The position numbers and the translations under genes were made by a program. A DNA stretch of 60,329 nucleotides, from assembly GCF_023914155.1 (NCBI RefSeq), contig NZ_JAMWYS010000050.1:1-60329 (forward strand), read 5' to 3'. Numbering within the stretch: the stretch's first letter is position 1; every line of letters starts with the position of its first letter. A model generated the notes under the pieces. It saw only the letters and a program-made list of their open reading frames with translations. It made no database searches and was not told the DNA's origin. Origin of the DNA: Solitalea agri (GTDB lineage: Bacteria; Bacteroidota; Bacteroidia; Sphingobacteriales; Sphingobacteriaceae). This document shows, piece by piece, positions 51,048 to 59,931 of this stretch.

Positions 51048-53150
51048 TCAAAAAATATAACTCAAAACAATAATTAAAATCAAACCAAACACACCAAGTG
51101 CCATGTATTGCTGCACTCTTCCTGTTTGAAACCCGCGAATAAAATCGCCAATTCGCGCGGCTAACCACGCAATGCCGTTAACAGAACCGTCTACAATGTT
51201 TCTATCGATCCAATCAACAACCGCTGATAGTTGATGAACTAAAGTTGCAGCTCCATTAACAATACCATCAACAATATTGATATCGAACCATCGTATAAAA
51301 TTAGCTAAAAGCACTACCGACCTCACTATAACCGAATTATATAGCTTATCAAAATACCAGGCATTATAAGAGAATTTATAAAGAAAATTGTGTTCTGTAA
51401 GAAACGTCATCTTTTGTTTATAGTAAGCTATTCTAGCTACTAAAACCATTGCAACGGCTAAAACAACCGTTATAATTGGCACCCAACTTTCGGCAAACTC
51501 TGTGAACTGAATTTTAGGATTAAACGAATTTAATGGAACAACTAATCCTTCATAAATCCATGAATGAGCTCCATGTAAAGGATTGATACTGAAAGCTGCG
51601 AAAAGAGAGAATATTGCCAAAACCATCATCGGAATTGTCATAGCTTTGCCCGACTCATGCACACTTACATCAATATTTTCAACTGTTTTTTGCAGACGAT
51701 TTTCACCCCAAAACACTTTAAAGATCATTCGGAATATGTAGAAAGCCGTTAATGCTGAAGTTACTGAAAGAAGAACTGCAATGATTGCCGAGCCCGGTTT
51801 CTCCCATGACCACGCTCCTATTAAAATAAGGTCTTTTGATAAGAAACCCGAAAATAGAGGCAAGCCTGCCAACGAAAGAGACGCAACTAATAAAACCATG
51901 TAAGTAACAGGCAATTGCTTACGCAAACCACCCATTAAGCGCATGTCCTGCGGATCGAAATCGAGATGATATTTATGCTGAACGTGGTGAAGTTGATGGA
52001 TCACTGAACCAGCCCCTAAGAACAATAAACATTTAAAAAAAGCATGAGTTACTAAATGAAACAAAGCAGCTTGCCAGGCTCCGATTCCCAAAGCGGTTAT
52101 CATAAAACCTAATTGAGAAATAGTTGAGTAAGCTAGCACCTTCTTTAAATCGTTTTGCGTTAATGCTATCGTTGCGGCCATAAAAGCAGTAAATGCTCCG
52201 ATGTAGGTAATTACAGTCAATGCATCAGGACTAAACAAAGGGAATACACGGGCTGTTAAATAAACACCAGCTGCAACCATGGTGGCAGCGTGGATCAATG
52301 ATGAAACGGAAGTTGGACCCTCCATGGCATCAGGCAGCCAAACGTGTAAAGGAAATTGAGCTGATTTAGCAACTGCTCCTGCGAAAATACAAAGACCTGC
52401 AACTGTTAACATGGAGGCGTTTAGTGTTTTTGCATTTCCAGATATATCTGTAAATTTCCATAATCCGTTCTCAACTACTGATTGCTGAATTAACCCTGCT
52501 TTGTCAGCAGTGCCAAACAAAGCGCCTAAATCCAATGTCCGAAACTGGGTGAACAAAATCATAATGCCCACAAAAAATGCAATATCTCCTATCCGGTTAA
52601 CAATAAAGGCCTTTTTATTTGCTGCAGCAGCCGAATCACGATCGAACCAAAATCCGATTAACAAATAAGAAGAAAAACCTACCAGTTCCCAGAAAATATA
52701 AATGAGCAACAGAGAATCAGCTAAAACAACGCCCAGCATCGAAAACATGAATAAACTTAAATGAGCAAAGTATCGATGATAATACTTTTCACCTTTCATG
52801 TATTCGGTAGAATAAATAAGAACCAATGTAGTGATCAAGGTAACCAACACCAGCATTAAAGCGGAAAGATTGTCAAGTGTTAAACCTGCATTCAGCTTTA
52901 TTATTCCAGTATTTAACCATTGAGCAGAATAATGATAGCTCTGAAGATTCCAGATATTGGTAAAGCAATAAAGAGAAAGCAGAAAACTTATAAAAGTAGA
53001 GCAGATTGCCAACCAATCGCCTTTACGGGGTTTAAAGAAACTAATAATTAAAAACGACAGCAGAGGCAAAAGCAATGCTCCTAGTGCAGCTCCTATTACA
53101 GTTGTGATATGTTGTGTTTCAATCAATTTTATACTTTCTACTTCCAACAA
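51048..53150 (-). CDS. nuoL: NADH-quinone oxidoreductase subunit L
   Basis: 700 residues. Marks: FWELVGFSSYLLIGFWFDRDSAAAANKKAF, AKSAQFPLHVWLPDAMEGPTSVSSLIHAATMVAAG, and DLKKVLAYSTISQLGFM. The long lateral helix is in the C-terminal quarter. No ATG exists between the nuoK stop and the first helix, so translation must begin at a non-ATG codon; TTG at 53150 (or the adjacent TTG) is the best choice. Distal proton pump of complex I. Confidence 0.95.
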   Translation of the reverse strand: MLEVESIKLIETQHITTVIGAALGALLLPLLSFLIISFFKPRKGDWLAICSTFISFLLSLYCFTNIWNLQSYHYSAQWLNTGIIKLNAGLTLDNLSALMLVLVTLITTLVLIYSTEYMKGEKYYHRYFAHLSLFMFSMLGVVLADSLLLIYIFWELVGFSSYLLIGFWFDRDSAAAANKKAFIVNRIGDIAFFVGIMILFTQFRTLDLGALFGTADKAGLIQQSVVENGLWKFTDISGNAKTLNASMLTVAGLCIFAGAVAKSAQFPLHVWLPDAMEGPTSVSSLIHAATMVAAGVYLTARVFPLFSPDALTVITYIGAFTAFMAATIALTQNDLKKVLAYSTISQLGFMITALGIGAWQAALFHLVTHAFFKCLLFLGAGSVIHQLHHVQHKYHLDFDPQDMRLMGGLRKQLPVTYMVLLVASLSLAGLPLFSGFLSKDLILIGAWSWEKPGSAIIAVLLSVTSALTAFYIFRMIFKVFWGENRLQKTVENIDVSVHESGKAMTIPMMVLAIFSLFAAFSINPLHGAHSWIYEGLVVPLNSFNPKIQFTEFAESWVPIITVVLAVAMVLVARIAYYKQKMTFLTEHNFLYKFSYNAWYFDKLYNSVIVRSVVLLANFIRWFDINIVDGIVNGAATLVHQLSAVVDWIDRNIVDGSVNGIAWLAARIGDFIRGFQTGRVQQYMALGVFGLILIIVLSYIF

Positions 53151-53153
53151 TTA

Positions 53154-53468
53154 CTAATATTTCATTTCTTCCACCTGATTCGGTTCAACAGTTTTAAACT
53201 GTCGATAAACGTTTAGAATAATCGCCAGGGCAACGGCTACGCCTGCAGCTGCCAGAACAATTGCAAACAAAGCAAATACCTGACCCTCATTCTTTTGTTT
53301 GTCAAAGGCGCCAAATACAACCAGATTTAAAATACCGGCATTGATCATCAGTTCAATACCGATCAAAATCATAATAGCATTCTTTCTGCTTAAGACAGAA
53401 AATAGGCCTGCGCTAAACAAAATAGCGCTTATGATCATAAAATGTTCTAAAGGTATTCCGTTTAACAT
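53154..53468 (-). CDS. nuoK: NADH-quinone oxidoreductase subunit K
   Basis: 104 residues, three helices: FMIISAILFSAGLFSVLSRKNAIMILIGIELMINAGIL with the buried Glu pair typical of NuoK. It overlaps the nuoJ stop by one base (TAATG), so translation is coupled. Confidence 0.96.
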   Translation of the reverse strand: MLNGIPLEHFMIISAILFSAGLFSVLSRKNAIMILIGIELMINAGILNLVVFGAFDKQKNEGQVFALFAIVLAAAGVAVALAIILNVYRQFKTVEPNQVEEMKY

Positions 53469-54016
53469 TATCGTACCCTCTTTCTGCGAGCCAAATAAGC
53501 CGCTCCGATTAAAACTGCCAATAAATAAACCGATATAGCTTCAAAAGGAAGCAGATAGGTGGTCATAAAATTCACGCCCAACACATGAGCAGAGTTTTCG
53601 CCACCTACATAAGAAATATTTTCAAGAGTATTCTGCTTTATCCATTGCAGTTGACCAACATTAGCCAGCCAAACAATGGTCAATAGACCTGCAAGTACTA
53701 CCAGCGACAACAAAACCCCTCCTATTACATTTATGGGAAACAAATTGGTTTCGGCTTTAGGTTCTGTTAGTACTGCAAAAACATTCCGGTTTGATAGCAT
53801 TATACCGAAAAGCATAAGAATAACGATTCCGCCCACATACACCATTATTTGCGTTATGGCGATAAAATCGGCAAAAGCAAATACATAAATACCGGCTAAG
53901 CAAAAAAGCGTGGAAAAAAACACGAACACTGCGCGGGCTAAATTCCGGCAGGTAACTGTATAAATTGCAGAAGCAACGGTTATAAAACTTAGAATGTAAA
54001 AAATCGCCTTTAACAA
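53468..54016 (-). CDS. nuoJ: NADH-quinone oxidoreductase subunit J
   Basis: 182 residues with about five helices. Marks: ARAVFVFFSTLFCLAGIYVFAFADFIAITQIMVYVGGIVILMLFGIML, which includes the conserved Tyr and Gly of helix 3. The C-terminal ISVYLLAVLIGAAYLARRKRV is typical. 21 bases follow the nuoI stop. Confidence 0.95.
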   Translation of the reverse strand: MLKAIFYILSFITVASAIYTVTCRNLARAVFVFFSTLFCLAGIYVFAFADFIAITQIMVYVGGIVILMLFGIMLSNRNVFAVLTEPKAETNLFPINVIGGVLLSLVVLAGLLTIVWLANVGQLQWIKQNTLENISYVGGENSAHVLGVNFMTTYLLPFEAISVYLLAVLIGAAYLARRKRVR

Positions 54017-54037
54017 TGCTTAAATCTACTAGTTAAC

Positions 54038-54622
54038 TTAATCTTTCTTAGTTGCAGCGGCTTTTGCTGCGGCGCGCTCTTCATTAAACTTATCGAGCAT
54101 TAATTGCTTTTCAACAGCCTGCTGCTCGGTCATTACCGAAAATTTACGATCCATTTCTTTAATGTCAAAAACACTGACATCGTACTCATTAGTCATAATA
54201 ATACATTCGGTAGGACAAACCGTTGTACACAAGCCACAATACATACATTTAGCATGATCAATAAAAAACTTAGAAGCATGCAAACGTTTTGTGGTTCCGT
54301 CGGATGTTTTTCCAATATCTTCAACCGCCTTAATAGATTCGATGGTAATGCAGTCGACCGGGCATATTTTAGCACAAAGGTCACATACCACACAATCATC
54401 TATTTTCACATCGAGCTGATAACGTCCTATTTCTGGAACAGGAATCTCCTGGTGAGGATACTGAATCGTAACTATACCTTCCTGTTGTTCAAAATAATTA
54501 TCATTAGCCACTCCATCAAACTTACGGCCATTTCTGGCTGCCCAAACGTGTTTAATGGTGAGTCCCATACCTTTCAGTACTGAACCAATTCCGCTAATAA
54601 TATTTGAACCTTTATTTTTCAA
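54038..54622 (-). CDS. nuoI: NADH-quinone oxidoreductase subunit I (two [4Fe-4S] clusters)
   Basis: 194 residues by the TTG start at 54622; an internal ATG at 54568 would remove an 18-residue lead, which contains a likely amphipathic helix (IISGIGSVLKGMGLTIKH). Cluster ligands: CVVCDLCAKICPVDC and CMYCGLCTTVCPTEC, both complete. It links the peripheral arm of complex I to the quinone site. The C-terminal tail is Ala/Lys rich. Confidence 0.95.
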   Translation of the reverse strand: MKNKGSNIISGIGSVLKGMGLTIKHVWAARNGRKFDGVANDNYFEQQEGIVTIQYPHQEIPVPEIGRYQLDVKIDDCVVCDLCAKICPVDCITIESIKAVEDIGKTSDGTTKRLHASKFFIDHAKCMYCGLCTTVCPTECIIMTNEYDVSVFDIKEMDRKFSVMTEQQAVEKQLMLDKFNEERAAAKAAATKKD

Positions 54623-54683
54623 TTTATATCTGATTAATTTAGAATTTCCTGTTTATAAAACATTTGTTTAGAGCGGTAGTTTT

Positions 54684-55733
54684 TTACATCACCAGCAATC
54701 GCCAAATACCTGAAATAAACAAACAGGCAAAGGCGGCAGGAGTAAGTACTTTCCATCCAAAACCCATTAATTGATCCACTCTAAAACGCGGCAATGTCCA
54801 ACGTATCCACATTTGTACTAACACAAGTGTTAGTGATTTACTCATAACCCAAAAAATGCCCCAGAAAGCGCCAGTTGTCCAGGTTGCTAATTTAAGTGGG
54901 CCCATATTTGGGAGAATAGTATTCCATCCTCCTAAAAATAATACCACCGCTACCATCGACACTAACAACATCATTCCATATTCTGCCAAAAACACTAAAG
55001 CAAAACGAATTCCGGTATATTCAATGTGAAACCCAGCAACAAGTTCTGATTCTGCTTCCGGAATATCAAACGGTGTACGATTCGATTCGGCCAAGGAAGC
55101 GGTAAAATAAATTAGAAAAGCGATGAGCATATGCGGAGCTTGGAAAATATTCCAGGCAAGTATTCCACCCACCTCATTTACTTTCCAAAAACCTAAAAAC
55201 TTAATAGTATCTGTTGCTAAAATGCCCTGATTTAATGAGATAGTATGCAAACTTAAACTTTGCACCAACATTACTGCGGAAATGATCGCAATGCCTGCAG
55301 GAATTTCATAAGAAACGATCTGCGCTACAGATCGGGTTGCACCATACAAAGCATACTTATTGTTAGAACCCCAACCTACCATTAAAAACCCAACCACTTC
55401 AACTGATATTATGGCAAGAACATAAAACACGCCTAAGTTCGAATCAGTACCAATAATCTCCGGAGCTAATGGAATAGCCGCAAAACCCATATAAACAGAT
55501 ACGAAAATAATTATTGGAGCAATAACGAACAGCCACTTATCGGCTGCTTTAGGAATAATACCTTCTTTTTGTATCAGTTTTAAAATATCCGCAGCGGTTT
55601 GCAACAAACCAAACTTTCCAGTTTCCATTGGCCCCAAACGGTCCTGAATAAATGCTGAAACTTTACGTTCGGCCCATACGGCTGCAAGTGCATACGTAAC
55701 AATGAATAAAAGAATGCTGATTGCAATTATCAT
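54684..55733 (-). CDS. nuoH: NADH-quinone oxidoreductase subunit H
   Basis: 349 residues, about eight helices. Marks: WAERKVSAFIQDRLGP, ILKLIQKEGIIP, ESNRTPFDIPEAESELVAGFHIEYTG, and WIRWTLPRFRVDQLM. It forms part of the quinone chamber. It is the first gene of this nuo run: GH31 lies upstream, and nuoA-G are not in the window. Confidence 0.97.
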   Translation of the reverse strand: MIIAISILLFIVTYALAAVWAERKVSAFIQDRLGPMETGKFGLLQTAADILKLIQKEGIIPKAADKWLFVIAPIIIFVSVYMGFAAIPLAPEIIGTDSNLGVFYVLAIISVEVVGFLMVGWGSNNKYALYGATRSVAQIVSYEIPAGIAIISAVMLVQSLSLHTISLNQGILATDTIKFLGFWKVNEVGGILAWNIFQAPHMLIAFLIYFTASLAESNRTPFDIPEAESELVAGFHIEYTGIRFALVFLAEYGMMLLVSMVAVVLFLGGWNTILPNMGPLKLATWTTGAFWGIFWVMSKSLTLVLVQMWIRWTLPRFRVDQLMGFGWKVLTPAAFACLFISGIWRLLVM

Positions 55734-55919
55734 TCGGTTTTTGCTTTAGGCTCTTGGTACAAAGAAACTAAATTATTCGGAGGAAATACGAATCAAATAG
55801 CGAAAACTCTACAATCCTTATAGTTTTAGAATAGAATTCAAAATTTAAATCTTCCATTACAAGCAAAAGAATTACAAGACATTAAAGTAAAAAATTCTAT
55901 TTAATCGCTCTTAAAAAAG

Positions 55920-55947
55920 AAAAGCAGTATGAAATCTTACTGCTTTT
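55920..55947. terminator. Stem-loop in the GH31-nuoH spacer
   Basis: AAAAGCAGTA / TACTGCTTTT, 10-bp perfect stem with an 8-base loop, preceded by an A run and ending in TTTT. It could terminate in either direction. Confidence 0.6.
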
Positions 55948-56030
55948 AGATCAATATTTATAATTATTATTTAGTGGATCATTTGAAAATGATTTTTATA
56001 AACCAAAGGCAAAACCCAATTATCTCAATA

Positions 56031-56068
56031 AAAAAACTGCCGATAACCTCAATTACCGGCAGTTTTTT
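56031..56068 (-). terminator. Terminator of the GH31 gene
   Basis: AAAAAACTGCCG (56031-56042) pairs with CGGCAGTTTTTT (56057-56068), a 12-bp stem with a 14-base loop. It lies 11 bases after the GH31 stop. Confidence 0.85.
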
Positions 56069-56079
56069 ATAAGCACTTA

Positions 56080-59000
56080 TTAAAACTTAACTGAATTCAA
56101 TTTCGCATCTATCAATAAGCCATCAACTGCTTTAAGGTCGAACTTTATTTTCTTCTTGGCTTTAAAACGTAAAACAAATAAGTCTTGATTGCCTTTTAAT
56201 GTTTCCTTATTACCAACATTAATAAAGGTTGGATACAGTACCTTTTTACCATCGGTATGTAACCTGTCATTGGTAAAGTTTTCCATGTCTTTAGTATTCA
56301 ACTGCTTTACTCCTACAAACTCATAATCTTGAGGGTTATAAGGAATGGCAAAACTTAGCGCATTTACCGAGGTCAAGTCCACACCTTTAACAGTAACTTC
56401 AATGATTTCATCCTTTGTATAATCTTGTTTTGGAACTCGTAGCTCCAGACGCCCAGCAACTTTTTCAGTGTTAGTAGCGTCAACTCCACCCTCTAATTGA
56501 GTAGCTACCACAGAGATATCATAAGCATCGATAATATCGTTTTTATTGATGTCACCATTACTGATATAGCCCTCAAAATCAGCATCTCCTTTCTTCAATC
56601 CGGTATAGTTGATGTAAGAAGTTAAGTCATTACCATCAATTAAACGGTCGTTATTAATATCGCCAGGTAAATAGCTTTCGGTTCCGGGAACTTTAAATAC
56701 ATATAATTCCCTGCCCGAACCAAAGTTTCCAACTGCACTGGTAACAGCAATTTTGATATAACGCGCACTAGGCTGACCACTAAACGTGAATGTTTTTAAG
56801 TCGTTATTACTTTTCCAATCAATAGTTCCGGCAGAAGTCCAGGTTTCTTTATTATTGCTATAGTAAACGCTGCCTTTTAATAAAACGCCGTTTTTCCCAC
56901 CATTACGAGGTAAATAATCAAATCGATCTAAGTGATTCACAGTTTTTAAATCCAGCACCATATCAAATGGAACCGAGTTTCCATCCCAGGTGGTATGCCA
57001 CATACTACTTTCATCAAAATCGAAAAGATTTGAAACCTCTTCACCTTCCTGGTCGTTGGCAGTTGATTCAGCGGAAATATTCTGAATGGCAAATTGTAAT
57101 GGATTCGCGTTGGTTGTTGCGGTAAACTGGTCCCAATTTGAATAACCGTCTTTATTTACCGAACGAATTTTAAATGTATAGGTAGTTTCAGGAGATAAAC
57201 CTTCAAATAATAACATGGTATCTTTAATCGTACTGTAATTCATGTCATTAAAAAGTATCTCGTAATAGTCGGCATTGGCAACTTTAGTCCAAGTAGGCTT
57301 TAAAGTATATGACGTAGCGTTTTTATCAGCAACTTTCGCATTAAGCATGGTTGATAACTTACCGGTTTTTACACGCTGCTTATCGGTAGGTTCAAATTTG
57401 AAGCCTTTAATTTCTACGGTAGTTGCGTTAGCAGTAATATCGCCTGAAGCTAACTTTACAAGAAACTGTGGATTTTTGGTGATTGTTGTCTTTTCAAAAT
57501 TACTCCCTTTGGTTGCGAACTGATTTAAATTTGGCGCAGCATTGTAGTAATACACATTTTCAGATTTGTTAAAATCACTCAACGACTTTGCTTCCGATAG
57601 TTTCAATTGCTGCTTGCCAATTTTTACCGAAACAGCTTTAGGCTTTTCTGTTACATTAATTCTAAGCTCTGTAGCTTTTGATTTTACAAAACCTTCGAAA
57701 TTTCCTTTAGCCGGCTGAATGGAAACTAGCGCATTACCTTTGCCGTCCGTTTGGGTTTCGATCAGGGTTGATACACCCGCACCCAGCTTATAGGCTTCAG
57801 TTACACCATCGTCGTCATATTCGGTAAACGATTTTTTTCCGTTAGCATAAATTTCATAGATACGAGTTTTATTATTGATTTCAGAAACGTGATTATTTGG
57901 ATTTGTCATCGGAATAATAGCTCCATTTTTCACAAAAACCGGTAATTTCCAAATAGGTGTATCGAAATTGTTAATGATTCTGTTCCCTTCATATTTTTCT
58001 CCGCTGAAATAATCAATCCAGGTTCCTTCCGGCAAATAAATGCCATTTCTAATATCATTACCCTTATCATCTGACTGTGTTGCCTGATAAATAGGAGCAA
58101 TCAAAAAGTAAGGTCCATACAAATATTGATATTTAGTTGCTGCACCTTGTGTATATGCATTTGGATATTCAAGGAACATGGCTCGCATGATTGGCAAACC
58201 ATTTATTGCTTGTTTGGCGATGCTATATGAATAAGGTAAAAGCTCCGATTTAAGCTTCAAGTAATTACGATTAATGGAAGTAGCTGTTTCGCCAAGTGCA
58301 TGCGGATACTTTTCATTAGCACCCCAGCCATCCATATTTAGTTGCATTGGCGTAAAAGTTTTCCATTGGAAATCACGAACATTAACTGCTACATTTTTTC
58401 CACCGAAAATACCATCCATATCAGAAGTAATATTTGGCTGGCCAGATAAACCTGAACCTATATAAGTTGGAATATGAAAACGGATATACTCCCAAACGCC
58501 ACCGGTTTGGTCACCACTCCAGATAGTAGCATAACGTTGAGTTCCTGCCCAGCCATCAAGCGAAATAATAAATGGTCGGCTGTTGTTTCCGTAATAAGGA
58601 GTTGTTTGTGCCACATCAGCCACTCCGTTCAAACCAAAAGAGTAACCTGCCCCTACCCAAGCCACATCCGTTTTAAGAACACGAACACCTGCATCCTTAA
58701 CTTCCTTAACAATATCTCTTTGCAAAAGTGGAGCAACCTCGGCTTTAGGATGAAGGTCTGACTGAGTCCACAGGCCAATCTCAACACCATTTTTGCGTGC
58801 ATAGTCGCCGAAGCTTTTCAGGTTTTGAATATTTCCATCCAAGGTTTCCGTTTGGCCATAACCTGCACCGTAACCATCATTAGGAAGAATCCAACCCAAT
58901 GGCATATCATGTGCCTTATAGCGGTCGATAACTGCACGAGCCGAAAATTGGTAATTATTCTTTTCGCCATTCAACGACTCTTTTATACCGTCATTATCCT

Positions 59001-59931
59001 TTTGACTTTCTTTGTATTTCTTGCCATCCTCAAATAAAATTCCATCAGGGTTCTCTTTCCAAAAATCGCGATTATAGGCATTTAAATGTCCTTGATAAAA
59101 ACCAAACTTTGGTAACAAAACAGGATTTCCGGTCAATTGGTAAAAATCGTTTAAAAGCGCTACTGCACCATCATCAACCATCACAAAAAGATCAAGATAA
59201 TCGGTTTCGTGCTTTAATTTAACAATGCCTTTCTCCTTTGCACCAAAATCATATTTCCCTTTAGCGAAAGTATGCCAAAGGATACCATATCCATTTGAAG
59301 ACCAATAGAAAGGACATGGTGAAGCTACACCGCCATCAGTCCAACTATTTTGATTTTCAATAGAGATGGCTTTCCCTTTATGAGAAAAACGACCGTTTTG
59401 AACTCCTCCTCCATAAAAATATTCTTGCGGTTGTTCTTTTAAAGACAACTCTACGCTTTTCTTATCAAAAGCAACTGGAGCTGTAGATTCCATTACCACC
59501 GAATTATTTTTCAGGTTAATGACTTTAAATAATGCTGTATTCTTATCAATTAAGATTGAAACATTCTTCGATGTGATAGTTATCTTATCATTCGCTTCTG
59601 AGAAATTAACCTTATCAAGGGGTCTTCTTGGATTTACCACCAAGATTTTGGCTGCAGGTTTAGCTTCCGGATCCCGAATAAGTCCTCCTGAATTATCCTT
59701 AAAAAGTCTAAAGATATTTTCACCGTAAAAGTCAACGGTTAAAATTTCATTATTAGCAAAAACTACTTCTACTGTACTAGAATTAATCTTTTGAACCTTA
59801 ACAATTTTTGTAGCAGGTTGATTTTCTGTTCTTACTTTGCCTTGCACTTGCATCCCACGTGCATCAGGGCTCGACATTAATGAAACAAATGCTAGTAGTA
59901 GAATAGCTCTGGTTTGTATTTTGAAATTCAC
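56080..59931 (-). CDS. Secreted modular GH31 glycosidase with dockerin- and cohesin-like domains
   Basis: 1283 residues from a GTG start. The signal peptide is 1-26. The N-terminal beta domain (about 40-260) leads to a GH31 barrel (about 265-590). D422 in LKTDVAWVGAGYSFGLN is the likely nucleophile, and D474 in WSGDQTGG the acid/base. Then come the GH31 C-terminal beta domains (to about 830), a fibronectin-III-like unit (about 870-960), an F5/8-type C unit (about 960-1085), dockerin-like loops (DINNDRLIDGNDL and DINKNDIIDAYDI) and a cohesin-like C-terminus. The TDVAW motif recalls the alpha-N-acetylgalactosaminidase subgroup of GH31 rather than alpha-glucosidases (from memory, unverified). 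Confidence 0.88.
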   Translation of the reverse strand: MNFKIQTRAILLLAFVSLMSSPDARGMQVQGKVRTENQPATKIVKVQKINSSTVEVVFANNEILTVDFYGENIFRLFKDNSGGLIRDPEAKPAAKILVVNPRRPLDKVNFSEANDKITITSKNVSILIDKNTALFKVINLKNNSVVMESTAPVAFDKKSVELSLKEQPQEYFYGGGVQNGRFSHKGKAISIENQNSWTDGGVASPCPFYWSSNGYGILWHTFAKGKYDFGAKEKGIVKLKHETDYLDLFVMVDDGAVALLNDFYQLTGNPVLLPKFGFYQGHLNAYNRDFWKENPDGILFEDGKKYKESQKDNDGIKESLNGEKNNYQFSARAVIDRYKAHDMPLGWILPNDGYGAGYGQTETLDGNIQNLKSFGDYARKNGVEIGLWTQSDLHPKAEVAPLLQRDIVKEVKDAGVRVLKTDVAWVGAGYSFGLNGVADVAQTTPYYGNNSRPFIISLDGWAGTQRYATIWSGDQTGGVWEYIRFHIPTYIGSGLSGQPNITSDMDGIFGGKNVAVNVRDFQWKTFTPMQLNMDGWGANEKYPHALGETATSINRNYLKLKSELLPYSYSIAKQAINGLPIMRAMFLEYPNAYTQGAATKYQYLYGPYFLIAPIYQATQSDDKGNDIRNGIYLPEGTWIDYFSGEKYEGNRIINNFDTPIWKLPVFVKNGAIIPMTNPNNHVSEINNKTRIYEIYANGKKSFTEYDDDGVTEAYKLGAGVSTLIETQTDGKGNALVSIQPAKGNFEGFVKSKATELRINVTEKPKAVSVKIGKQQLKLSEAKSLSDFNKSENVYYYNAAPNLNQFATKGSNFEKTTITKNPQFLVKLASGDITANATTVEIKGFKFEPTDKQRVKTGKLSTMLNAKVADKNATSYTLKPTWTKVANADYYEILFNDMNYSTIKDTMLLFEGLSPETTYTFKIRSVNKDGYSNWDQFTATTNANPLQFAIQNISAESTANDQEGEEVSNLFDFDESSMWHTTWDGNSVPFDMVLDLKTVNHLDRFDYLPRNGGKNGVLLKGSVYYSNNKETWTSAGTIDWKSNNDLKTFTFSGQPSARYIKIAVTSAVGNFGSGRELYVFKVPGTESYLPGDINNDRLIDGNDLTSYINYTGLKKGDADFEGYISNGDINKNDIIDAYDISVVATQLEGGVDATNTEKVAGRLELRVPKQDYTKDEIIEVTVKGVDLTSVNALSFAIPYNPQDYEFVGVKQLNTKDMENFTNDRLHTDGKKVLYPTFINVGNKETLKGNQDLFVLRFKAKKKIKFDLKAVDGLLIDAKLNSVKF

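Larger units (their letters stand above)
55734..56079. other. Region between GH31 and nuoH
   Basis: 346 bases holding two stem-loops (55920-55947 and 56031-56068) and the presumed nuoH promoter. TTTCTTTG at about 55765 on the minus strand is a possible one-mismatch -7 element. No remnant of nuoG was recognised. Confidence 0.5.

Noticed and set aside
54104-54583. 159-residue plus-strand frame opposite nuoI
   Set aside because: Lies wholly on the complement of a complete, cysteine-motif-bearing nuoI; composition is what antisense of that gene gives.
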